Shown: piece after piece, positions 10,168-18,864 of the stretch
Position numbering within the stretch: the stretch's first letter is position 1
Layout: each line of letters opens with the position of its first letter
Assembly (NCBI GenBank): GCA_028695015.1
Contig: JAQVJR010000003.1
Span: 1 to 38,162 of the forward strand
Length of the DNA: 38,162 nucleotides
From: Minisyncoccota bacterium
Lineage (GTDB): Bacteria; Patescibacteriota; Minisyncoccia; UBA6257
Direction: 5' to 3'
Made by a program: the position numbers and the translations under genes
The notes under the pieces: generated by a model
Database searches by the model: none
Told to the model about the DNA's origin: nothing
Seen by the model: the letters and a program-made list of their open reading frames with translations, nothing else

Positions 10168-11382
10168 ATGAAGAAAAATATCTTAATTATCACAGATTCT
10201 TATCCTCCAGAAATCCGTTCAGCAGCGCAATTAATGAAAGATTTGGCTAATGATTTAAATAATAGAGATTATAATATTTGGGTTGCCACCTCTTATCCAA
10301 AATATAATTTAGTTAATACAGAAGAATCTGTTTGGCCAGAGATTAAAGATGAAAACGGGGTTAAGGTTTTAAGAATTAAGACCTTACCTCATCATAAAGT
10401 AAATTTTGTTATTAGAGGATTGGCTCAATTAATGATGCCTTGTCTTTTTTTTAATAAAATAAAAAGAATAATTAAACAGAAAATTGACATTGTAATTGTT
10501 CACAGTCCACCTTTGCCCTTAGCGATTACTGCTTTGAAGATAAAGAATTTTTATAAAGCAAAATATATTCTTAATCTCCATGATATTTTTCCTCAAAATG
10601 CCATTGATTTAGGAATTTTGAAAAACAAACTGATAATCAAATTTTTTGAAAAAATGGAGAAAAAAGCTTATCAGGGCGCTGATTTAATTGTTGTTCCCTC
10701 TAATAGTCATAAAAAATTCTTAGAAGAAAAAAGAAATATTCAGCCTCAAACAATACAAGTAATTCCTCATTGGATTGACATGAAGCCATTATTAAAATTA
10801 CAAAAAACAGATAAATTCAGGAAATTATATAACCTAGAGGATAAATTCATTTTTCTATTTGGTGGGGTTTTAGGTCCTTCTCAGGGTTTAGATTTATTAA
10901 TTAGGATTGCAGATAAAATACAAGAATATAAAGATATTGTTTTTCTTTTTGTTGGTGATGGCTCTGCTAAAAAAGAATTAATAGAATTAACAAAACAACT
11001 TAATCTTAATAATGTTTTATTCAAATCATTTGTTTCTTTAGAAGAATATCCATTATTAGTTAAAGATTGTGATGTTGGTATAATTTGCTTAACAGGGAAA
11101 AACACAACCCCAGCTGTGCCAGCAAAACTTATAGGATATATGGCTTCAGCTATTCCTGTTATTTCTTTTCTGCATGAACAAAGTGACGGAGGGGAGATTA
11201 TTAAAGAAGCTCAGTGTGGTTATGCTTTAAAATCAGGTGATTTAGAAGAAGCTGTAAAAATTATTGAAAAAATGTATAAAGAAAAAAACAAATTACAAGG
11301 GTTGGGCCATAATGGTTTTCAATATGCCTTGAATAATTTTGATATAGATGTTTGTGTAGGTAAATTTGAAGATTTATTTTAA
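10168..11382 (+). CDS. Glycosyltransferase family 4 (WbuB-like)
   Basis: ITDSYPPEIRSAAQLMKDLANDL, LNLHDIFPQNAIDLGIL, GGVLGPSQGLDLLI, PAVPAKLIGYMASAIPVI. Confidence 0.87.
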   Translation: MKKNILIITDSYPPEIRSAAQLMKDLANDLNNRDYNIWVATSYPKYNLVNTEESVWPEIKDENGVKVLRIKTLPHHKVNFVIRGLAQLMMPCLFFNKIKRIIKQKIDIVIVHSPPLPLAITALKIKNFYKAKYILNLHDIFPQNAIDLGILKNKLIIKFFEKMEKKAYQGADLIVVPSNSHKKFLEEKRNIQPQTIQVIPHWIDMKPLLKLQKTDKFRKLYNLEDKFIFLFGGVLGPSQGLDLLIRIADKIQEYKDIVFLFVGDGSAKKELIELTKQLNLNNVLFKSFVSLEEYPLLVKDCDVGIICLTGKNTTPAVPAKLIGYMASAIPVISFLHEQSDGGEIIKEAQCGYALKSGDLEEAVKIIEKMYKEKNKLQGLGHNGFQYALNNFDIDVCVGKFEDLF

Positions 11383-11404
11383 ATTTAATTTTTTTATAAT
11401 TATT

Positions 11405-12319
11405 ATGCAAAAATCAATAAGCAAGGAATCTATCAAAGCTCGATTAATAGGCGGAGAATATTTTTCAGAGTTATTAATAGTTTTAAAAAATGTTTTACTT
11501 GAAAATAAAAAAGGTTCATCTTTAAGGAATAGATATATCATTGAAAAATATTTTCTAGGAACTACATTTGCTATAAACAAGCCATATATATACTTGGATG
11601 AGAGATATGGAAAAAAGCAATACTTTAACTTTGATGGTATTTTGTTTCCCAAGTTTTTATCATTCCAAGCCAAGGCCAATTTAGTTATGACTTGGCTAGA
11701 TTTTATATATCCTTATTTAACCAATGATTACAGCAGTGCCTTTGATGAAGGTCCTTATTTATATAAAAATATTCAAATACGGAAAGGAGATATAGTTATA
11801 GATGCTGGGGCTAATCTAGGTTTATTTTCAGCCTTAGCTTCTTTTTTAGGAGGAGTAGTTTATGCTTTTGAGCCAGTAAAAGAGATAAGAAAAGAATATT
11901 TAGAAAAAACAATTAAATTAAATAAAAATATTTTTTCTATTCCTTATGGGTTGTCAAATAAAAAAGAGTTAATTAATATAAAAGGAAATGTAATAGGTGA
12001 TGCCACTATAATTAGAAAAAGGCAGGAAGATATAAGAAATAATACAATTAACGAATACATTAAGGTAATTGATTTAGATAGCTGGATAAAGGAAAACAAT
12101 ATATCTAGAATAGATTTTATCAAGGCAGACATTGAGGGAGCAGAAAGACTAATGCTGGAAGGAGCACAATGGGCTTTAAAAACATTTTCTCCGAAATTAA
12201 GTATATGCACTTATCACTTACCTGACGATAAAGAAGTTTTAACGAAATTAATTCTTCAGGCGAATCCTAATTATAAAATAGAACATAGGTGGAAAAAATT
12301 ATATGCTTGGGTGGAATAA
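11405..12319 (+). CDS. FkbM family methyltransferase
   Basis: GDIVIDAGANLGLFSALAS, FIKADIEGAERLMLEGA. ATG at 11405 preferred over upstream 11366. Confidence 0.87.
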   Translation: MQKSISKESIKARLIGGEYFSELLIVLKNVLLENKKGSSLRNRYIIEKYFLGTTFAINKPYIYLDERYGKKQYFNFDGILFPKFLSFQAKANLVMTWLDFIYPYLTNDYSSAFDEGPYLYKNIQIRKGDIVIDAGANLGLFSALASFLGGVVYAFEPVKEIRKEYLEKTIKLNKNIFSIPYGLSNKKELINIKGNVIGDATIIRKRQEDIRNNTINEYIKVIDLDSWIKENNISRIDFIKADIEGAERLMLEGAQWALKTFSPKLSICTYHLPDDKEVLTKLILQANPNYKIEHRWKKLYAWVE

Positions 12320-12366
12320 TTTTTAAATTAACGGAATGCAAATAATATGATTTATTACAAAAAAGC

Positions 12367-13848
12367 TTGAAGGTATCTTTGAAAACAGCTAAAAATATTT
12401 CTTACATGCAACCAATTAAAGATAAAATTAAAAGAATTATAGGATTTTTTCCGTCAAAAATAGAAAAATATATTTATAATTATTATTGGTATATACGTAG
12501 TTTCCCAAAATTGTCTGTTCTGTATGTTAAGCTTATAACTCTACCATCAATCATTAAGGAAATTGAAAAAGAAGATTCTTTTATAAAGAAGAAAAATACA
12601 GCAAAGAATCAGGTAAAAAAAGAAAAACAAAACTTGGTATTTAAGGACATAGAAAAGGCACAGCCTCAAATTAATTCTTTATTTCATTCTTCAACATATC
12701 AATATAAGATAGATAAACTAAAAGCCATTGGAGATCTTAAGAAGAGACAAGATATATTTAACCAAATTGCCCCAAACTTCTTTCAAGGGCAGAATTTTTT
12801 AAACATTGGTTGCAATACAGGATATTTTCCTCTTGTAGCGGCACAATTTTTTGAAAAAGTTCAAATTATTGATGAAGATGAAAAGTTTATAAAGTTATGC
12901 AAGACATTAAAACAATCAAACATGGAGGTTTTTCATGATTCTTTTCGTGATTTTATGCCATTGATTGAATTTGATAAAATTTTTATAGATAATGTTCACC
13001 ATCATATTTTTAAACAATGTAGAGGGTGGGAGTGGATTTGTAAATTGGCTGCAATATCTAACGGAGAGGTGTTAATAGAAGGACCGGTAGATACGGATTA
13101 TAAAGATATAAAAACTTTATTTTCTAAAGAATTACAATCAAAGTTTACATTTGAAGATTTTATGCAAGCTATGGATCCATTTTTTTCTTTAGAAAAGAAA
13201 ATAAAGTCTATTAATCCTGACTGTTGGGTAATGTTGTTTAAAAGGAAACTTAATAGAATTAATAATCAAGTTCAATTAGATAATTTACCCATCACAAAGA
13301 TTCTTAAGAATGGAATTCATTCCTTGGTTTATTTAACAAGGTTCAGTGGAAAAAAAATTGTTGCAAAAATAATTCCCCCTCGCTTTGCTCTTAATGATTA
13401 TAAAATTAGAATCCAAATTGCTTCTTTTTCTCCTTTAAGCAACGGTATTACAGGATTCATATATAAAAATAATAAATTTGTTGGATGGTTCGAAGAATAC
13501 GAAGATAAGCGAGTCAATAGAAGTAAAGAAAATCAGGTAGAATTATTAAAGTTAATCTGTGATCATGTTATATTCTTAGCTAAATTAGGCTATTTTGATA
13601 TAGATTGCTCAACACGTAATTTTTTTAAAGAAAGTAATAAATTTTTTGATAAAGGAGGAGTAGTTCATATTAAAACATTAGATTGGAATATAGATGGTAC
13701 TTCTAATTTATCTAAGTTTTTTCAAAACCTGAATGATGGTTTTAATATTATTGATAAAGAGATGTTAGAGATTATTTACAATGCTTTAAATAGTAAAGAT
13801 TTATATTTGATAGAACAAGCATTTATTAGTATTAAAAATCGATTATAA
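12367..13848 (+). CDS. SAM methyltransferase fused to a C-terminal kinase-like domain
   Basis: MTase motif FLNIGCNTGYFPL; C-terminal KKIVAKII (VAIK-like), DIDCSTRNFF (D-x4-N catalytic loop spacing) and LDWN (DFG-like). The ORF start is TTG; ATG at 12406 is an alternative. Confidence 0.7.
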   Translation: MKVSLKTAKNISYMQPIKDKIKRIIGFFPSKIEKYIYNYYWYIRSFPKLSVLYVKLITLPSIIKEIEKEDSFIKKKNTAKNQVKKEKQNLVFKDIEKAQPQINSLFHSSTYQYKIDKLKAIGDLKKRQDIFNQIAPNFFQGQNFLNIGCNTGYFPLVAAQFFEKVQIIDEDEKFIKLCKTLKQSNMEVFHDSFRDFMPLIEFDKIFIDNVHHHIFKQCRGWEWICKLAAISNGEVLIEGPVDTDYKDIKTLFSKELQSKFTFEDFMQAMDPFFSLEKKIKSINPDCWVMLFKRKLNRINNQVQLDNLPITKILKNGIHSLVYLTRFSGKKIVAKIIPPRFALNDYKIRIQIASFSPLSNGITGFIYKNNKFVGWFEEYEDKRVNRSKENQVELLKLICDHVIFLAKLGYFDIDCSTRNFFKESNKFFDKGGVVHIKTLDWNIDGTSNLSKFFQNLNDGFNIIDKEMLEIIYNALNSKDLYLIEQAFISIKNRL

Positions 13849-13968
13849 AAGGTTGTTATTAAATAAAGACAAACAAAAAAAACCAAAATATTGCAAGATT
13901 GGGATATAATTCAACGCTTTAAAGATTCTATAACTAGAAAAAGTTAGTGAATTATATTTAGAATAATT

Positions 13969-15216
13969 TTAAAGATAAGAATAATGTTTTTTTCTCAATT
14001 TGCGGTAGAGATTCATAACAGGGTTTGGTGCAAGTTTCTTTAAAAAAGATTTAATTTTTTCTTTTACCAATGCTTTTTTATGTTTTATATAAGTAATTTT
14101 GGTAATTTTATATTTTGCCTCGATGTCTTTATTGACTTTACTTTTATTTTTTGGCGAAACTAAAACGAGAATTTCTCTCCCGCCTCTGTGTGAATTTAAT
14201 TGTGTGGATAATTGAAAATTCCATTTTTTACCTATTTCTAGAATAATTTTTTCTTGCTCAAAAGGTATTTCAAAAATGATACAGTCTCCCATAGAAAAGA
14301 TATTATCTAGGGCTTTAGAAATGTTTTTTACATGATGAAGCATATTCAAAACTAAAATGATATCAAAGTATTTTTCAAGACATATATTTTCTACTTCACC
14401 TTGCTTGAAAAAGATTTTTGATTTTTTTAAAGCATGGATTTTTTTAGCTACATCTATAATTTCTTTATTTTTTTCTAAACCAACAATGTCCTTGGCACCT
14501 CTTTCTTCAATTTTAAAACTAAAATACCCATAACAACAACCAATATCTAATATTGATTTATCACTAAAATCTACTAGGTTTTGAATTCTTTCCCAAGTTT
14601 TTTCGCTTTCAGAATATCCTTTAATAATAATTCCTGATGGAAGCTCTATTCTGTGATAGTGAAAGAACTGGTTATTGTCAGTATTTGCAAAACCTGAAAG
14701 GAAGATAAGATCCATCCATCTTTTTTTCCAATCTTCTTTTTTAATAAACGCCAATTTATTATTAGTAGTGTCTACGGTTATTAAATTAGGGTTTAAATGC
14801 GCAACATAAATAAAGAGACTGGATGTTAGTTGTTTAATTGCTTGTTCACTATAATCTATTTTACATTTTTTCTTTTTTCGCTTTTCAGTTTGCCGTCTTT
14901 TTATTATATGTGGGGCCGCAAAACAAAAATAGATTTCAGAGCGAAGATCCAGTTCTTTTATTAAATCTTCCAAGTTAATATTTTCACTAAAGCCATCAAG
15001 CACAAGAGTATTAGCTTTAGTTGTTTTTATAATACTTTCTAAGAAATTTAATAATTTCTCTTTTTCTATTTTATTATTACTTGTTTTATAATAATGAAAT
15101 AAGTCAAAATTTATATATTTAGCTTTTTTTTCTTTGCAGAGACGCTTGGCTAAATATGTTTTTCCTGAACCAGGTAATCCATAAATTAATATTAATTTTC
15201 TTTTTTGTTTAGTCAT
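13969..15216 (-). CDS. P-loop kinase-like domain fused to a C-terminal SAM methyltransferase
   Basis: Walker A IYGLPGSGKTYLAK at the N-terminus; SAM motif SILDIGCCYGYFSF; LVLNMLHHV. Only substantial minus-strand gene in the window. Confidence 0.82.
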   Translation of the reverse strand: MTKQKRKLILIYGLPGSGKTYLAKRLCKEKKAKYINFDLFHYYKTSNNKIEKEKLLNFLESIIKTTKANTLVLDGFSENINLEDLIKELDLRSEIYFCFAAPHIIKRRQTEKRKKKKCKIDYSEQAIKQLTSSLFIYVAHLNPNLITVDTTNNKLAFIKKEDWKKRWMDLIFLSGFANTDNNQFFHYHRIELPSGIIIKGYSESEKTWERIQNLVDFSDKSILDIGCCYGYFSFKIEERGAKDIVGLEKNKEIIDVAKKIHALKKSKIFFKQGEVENICLEKYFDIILVLNMLHHVKNISKALDNIFSMGDCIIFEIPFEQEKIILEIGKKWNFQLSTQLNSHRGGREILVLVSPKNKSKVNKDIEAKYKITKITYIKHKKALVKEKIKSFLKKLAPNPVMNLYRKLRKKHYSYL

Positions 15217-15363
15217 AGCTTTTTATTAATAAATCTTAAGAATGTGCTTTACTAAATATTCAAATTTGTTTAGAATTAAATTATACATCTATTTTTTACT
15301 ATATATCAGTAGTTTTTATAATGATTTAGCTTATTATAATGAAAAAATGATTTTTATGCAATT

Positions 15364-16695
15364 ATGTTTTCAATAAAAGAAAAGGTTTCTGCCTTAAATC
15401 ATATATCTGTTACTTTTAGTTCTATGGTAATAAGGTTATCTCTTAATCTTTTAATAGGGATTGTTGTTGCTCGTGCTTTGGGTCCTAACGGAAAAGGGCT
15501 TTTGGCAGTTATCGTAATGATTGGGACAACCATTATTAATTTAGGCAATTTAGGGATTAGTAGCTTTAATACCTTTGCTATTTCAAATAAAAGTGTTGAG
15601 GAAAAAGATATCATCAGTAATTCTTTTTGGTTGGGTCTAATTATTAGTTTAATATCTTTTTTTGTTGTTTTAGTTTTAGCATTTAATCTTCCCATATTCT
15701 TTAGGAATATCCCTAGGAGCTATTTGCTTATTTATCTGGTATCTTTGCCTTTTATTTTTTGGGCTAATTTTTTTGATGGGATATTGATAGGAGAGCAAAA
15801 GTTCAGATTATATAATATTTTTAGTGTTATAACCCAATTAATAAGCTTAATCGGAGTAATTTTATTATTATTGGTATTTAGGCTTAATGTTTTTTATGTT
15901 GTAGTTTGGTATGCATTAATAAATATTATAGATGCTTCGTTGCCAATGAGATCTGTTTTGTCAAGATATGGATTAAGCTTTAAGATTAATGTCAATGTTT
16001 TTAAAAAATCTTTAGACTATGGCTTGAGAATATTCTTAACTGGTATTTTTTCTCTTTTAATATTACGGATAGATTTATATATGGTGAATTTTTTCAAAGG
16101 CATGGTTGAGGCTGGTTTATACTCTTTAGCTTCTACTTTTGGTAACATCTTTTTTTATTTACCTTCTTCAATTACTACTGTAATGTTTCCTAAAATTAAT
16201 ATTGAAAATAAATCAAAAAAAGAATCAGTGGCAAGATATTCTCGAATTTCCTTTTTGTCTGTTTCAGTACTTGCTCTAGGTACTTTGTTGTTTATTAAAT
16301 TTCCAATAGGATTGTTGTATGGTCGAGAATTTCTTTCAGCAGTTCAGCCCATATTATTACTTTTGCCTGGGTTAATAGCTTTATCTGTATCTAATGTATT
16401 AGGTTTATATTTTTTAAGCACCAAATATCCTTTTAAACTTACTATTAGTTGGTTTTTGGCCACAATACTCAATGCCTTATTGAACTTTATTTATATTCCC
16501 CAATATGGGATGGTAGCAGCTGCAATTACCTCAACCATTAGTTATTTATTAGTTTTTGGCTTTCATTATTATTTCTTTCATAAAGAAACCAAGATGGGTT
16601 TTTATGATATTTTAGTGCCCCGGAAAGAAGAAATAAGTAGTATTATTGAGAGAATAATGAAATTTTTGAACAAAGGTATTAAAAATAATACATAA
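15364..16695 (+). CDS. Polysaccharide flippase (Wzx/MATE-like)
   Basis: Polytopic protein; N-terminal VTFSSMVIRLSLNLLIGIVVARALGPNGKGLLAV typical of oligosaccharide flippases. Confidence 0.87.
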   Translation: MFSIKEKVSALNHISVTFSSMVIRLSLNLLIGIVVARALGPNGKGLLAVIVMIGTTIINLGNLGISSFNTFAISNKSVEEKDIISNSFWLGLIISLISFFVVLVLAFNLPIFFRNIPRSYLLIYLVSLPFIFWANFFDGILIGEQKFRLYNIFSVITQLISLIGVILLLLVFRLNVFYVVVWYALINIIDASLPMRSVLSRYGLSFKINVNVFKKSLDYGLRIFLTGIFSLLILRIDLYMVNFFKGMVEAGLYSLASTFGNIFFYLPSSITTVMFPKINIENKSKKESVARYSRISFLSVSVLALGTLLFIKFPIGLLYGREFLSAVQPILLLLPGLIALSVSNVLGLYFLSTKYPFKLTISWFLATILNALLNFIYIPQYGMVAAAITSTISYLLVFGFHYYFFHKETKMGFYDILVPRKEEISSIIERIMKFLNKGIKNNT

Positions 16696-16725
16696 TACAA
16701 GAGAAAACAAGGTATTTTTAGAAGC

Positions 16726-16776
16726 TTGACAATTGTATATATCAAGCATACAATTGTATGTAAATAGCATACAGTT
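16726..16776 (+). promoter_or_regulatory. Promoter (TTGACA-17 bp-TACAAT) embedded in a 21-bp iterated operator with a 14-bp palindrome
   Basis: TTGACA 16726-16731, TACAAT 16749-16754; palindrome CATACAATTGTATG 16747-16760; repeats of 21-bp period starting at 16726, 16747 and 16768; ATG at 16780. Confidence 0.75.
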
Positions 16777-16779
16777 ATC

Positions 16780-17325
16780 ATGATTCCAGCTTTTACAAAA
16801 AACCAATCATTAATCTTAGAGATATTCTTCAATCATTCAGAAGATTCTTATTATCTTCGTCAAATATCCCGTTTTTTAAATAAAGAACCAGGGGTTTTCC
16901 AACGAGATATTAATAATTTAGTCAAAGATGGCATCTTAGAAAGTTATTACCAAGGGAATAATCGATTCTTTAAAATAAATAAAAACTATCCCTTATATAA
17001 AGATTTTAAGAATATTTTTTTTAAAACAATAGGCGCTAAAGGAGAATTAGAAAAAATTCTAAAAAATACAAAAGGAATAAAAGAAGCTTTTATTTATGGA
17101 TCTTTTGCCAGAGGAGAAGAAAAAAAACAAAGTGATATTGATTTATGCATTATAGGTTCAATTAATGAAAATTCTTTAATTAAAAAATTAACTCAATTAG
17201 AAAAAAAGATAAATAGGGAAATTAATTATATCTTATTAAGCGAAAAAGAGTATAAAGATAAATTAAAAAATAAAAACTCTTTTTTAGAAAATATTATTAA
17301 ACAAGAAAAAATATATTTGACATGA
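16780..17325 (+). CDS. wHTH-nucleotidyltransferase (MNT/MntA-like antitoxin candidate)
   Basis: N-terminal winged-helix (YYLRQISRFLNKEPGVFQRDINNLVKDGIL) plus GSFARGEEKKQSDID, which fits GSX10DXD. Confidence 0.85.
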   Translation: MIPAFTKNQSLILEIFFNHSEDSYYLRQISRFLNKEPGVFQRDINNLVKDGILESYYQGNNRFFKINKNYPLYKDFKNIFFKTIGAKGELEKILKNTKGIKEAFIYGSFARGEEKKQSDIDLCIIGSINENSLIKKLTQLEKKINREINYILLSEKEYKDKLKNKNSFLENIIKQEKIYLT

Positions 17326-17783
17326 AGGAGTTTTTAGAAAAATATAAAGACGCAGGGTTTATTAAAGAAGAGCAGATAGGGTTTGATCAAGTAAGTAAGC
17401 ATCTGACAAGGGCGATAGAAGATATAAAAGTTGCAGAGGCAAACACAAGCATTGATACTGGGGTAGCGTATAATTATGCCTATTTGGCAATGTTAAGGAC
17501 TGCTCGGGCTTTAATGTTTTCTTTTGGTTATCGTCCAATTAATGGTCAGCAACACAAAACTGTAGTGTTTTTTGCGGAAAAAACCTTAGGCCCAAAGTTT
17601 TCAGATTTAATAGAATATTTTAATAGAATGAGAAAAAAGCGTAATAGGTTTACTTATGATGAGCCTGATCTTTTAGTATCAGAAGAAGAAACAAAAAATG
17701 CCATTATTACTGCAAAGGCATTTGTTCCAGAGGTAACACAATTTATAAAAAAGAAAAACCCACAAAAAGAATTAAAATTATAA
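17322..17783 (+). CDS. HEPN domain protein (HepT-like toxin candidate)
   Basis: Overlaps the NTase stop codon; all-helical HEPN-like sequence with RMRKKRNRFTYDEP. Confidence 0.8.
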   Translation: MKEFLEKYKDAGFIKEEQIGFDQVSKHLTRAIEDIKVAEANTSIDTGVAYNYAYLAMLRTARALMFSFGYRPINGQQHKTVVFFAEKTLGPKFSDLIEYFNRMRKKRNRFTYDEPDLLVSEEETKNAIITAKAFVPEVTQFIKKKNPQKELKL

Positions 17784-17789
17784 ATCTTT

Positions 17790-18365
17790 ATGAAAACTCT
17801 TTATTATATCTTTCTTAGTTTTCGACCTAAAAAATTGATTAAAAATCTCTTTGTTTTTGTTCCTTTGTTGTTTTCTGGAATGGTATTTAACTTACCATTG
17901 TTTTTAAAAGCTGGAGAAGCTTTTTTGTTATTTAGTTTATTTACAGGAGTGGCTTATTTATTTAATGATGTTTTAGATCAGGAAAAAGATAAAAAACATC
18001 CAATAAAATCTCAAAGACCAATTGCTTCTGGAAAATTAAACCCAAGCATAGCTTTATTTAGCAGTTTGATTTTAATTATCCTTGGTTTATGGTTAAGTTT
18101 GCAAATTAATTTGAAGTTTGCAGTAATTGCTGTTTTGTATTTGATTATTAATATGATTTATACACTTTGGTTAGAGCATGTAAGATATATTTGTTCTTTT
18201 TGCGCTGGACTAGGTTATGTTTTAAGAGTTTTAGCTGGTGGGGCAATAATTAATCTAACTTTAAACATTTGGTACATTATCTTTGGTTTTGTTTTTGGTT
18301 TATTGCATTTTTTTTATAAAAACGCATTTACTGATGAAGGAGTTAATACTCAAATAGCTAAGTAA
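17790..18365 (+). CDS. UbiA-family prenyltransferase, short (N-terminal half)
   Basis: NDVLDQEKDKKHPIKSQRPIASGKL (NDxxDxxxD); polytopic; 191 aa and lacks a second Asp-rich motif. Confidence 0.78.
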   Translation: MKTLYYIFLSFRPKKLIKNLFVFVPLLFSGMVFNLPLFLKAGEAFLLFSLFTGVAYLFNDVLDQEKDKKHPIKSQRPIASGKLNPSIALFSSLILIILGLWLSLQINLKFAVIAVLYLIINMIYTLWLEHVRYICSFCAGLGYVLRVLAGGAIINLTLNIWYIIFGFVFGLLHFFYKNAFTDEGVNTQIAK

Positions 18366-18841
18366 TGGATTTTTTAAATAATTATAAAGATTTTTTTGTA
18401 AAATTATTTGCTACTTTTTTTGGAGTAGGTTATTTGCCTATTTTTTTGGGGGCAGCTGGGGTTGGTTTGGGAGTGATTATTGCTTACTTAATTCATCCAT
18501 TAATTTTTTGGCAAAAAGGATTAATAACTTTAATTCTTATCATCTTTGCAATTCCTTTAACTTCAAGAGCAGAACAACTATTTCAGAAAAAAGATTCTAG
18601 GAAAATCATCATTGATGAAATCATTGGTGTTTTAGTAGCTACAATTTGGTTTTCTGATTTACCTTTATTGATGTTTTTAATAATTTTCTTTGTTTATGGA
18701 ATAATAGATGCCATTAAGGTTTTCCCAGCTAATGTTATTGAATCTTTACCTAAAGGCTGGGGGATTGTTTTTGATGATATTGTAGCTGGAATATATGCGG
18801 CTGTTGTTTTGGTTTTGATTTTTCAATTTTTAAAACTATAA
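18365..18841 (+). CDS. pgpA: Phosphatidylglycerophosphatase A-like
   Basis: IIIDEIIGVLVA and LPKGWGIVFDDIVAGIYAAV match PgpA motifs. Confidence 0.8.
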   Translation: MDFLNNYKDFFVKLFATFFGVGYLPIFLGAAGVGLGVIIAYLIHPLIFWQKGLITLILIIFAIPLTSRAEQLFQKKDSRKIIIDEIIGVLVATIWFSDLPLLMFLIIFFVYGIIDAIKVFPANVIESLPKGWGIVFDDIVAGIYAAVVLVLIFQFLKL

Positions 18842-18864
18842 TATTAGTAAGAAATTGATAAAAA

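Noticed and set aside
7157-12210. Antisense short ORFs at 7157, 7829, 9172, 9699, 10881, 11374 and 11944
   Set aside because: All are shadows of well-supported plus-strand genes, with low-complexity translations.
16602-16832. Two overlapping minus-strand ORFs spanning the flippase end and MNT promoter
   Set aside because: Overlap coding sequence and the strong plus-strand promoter; no recognisable domain.
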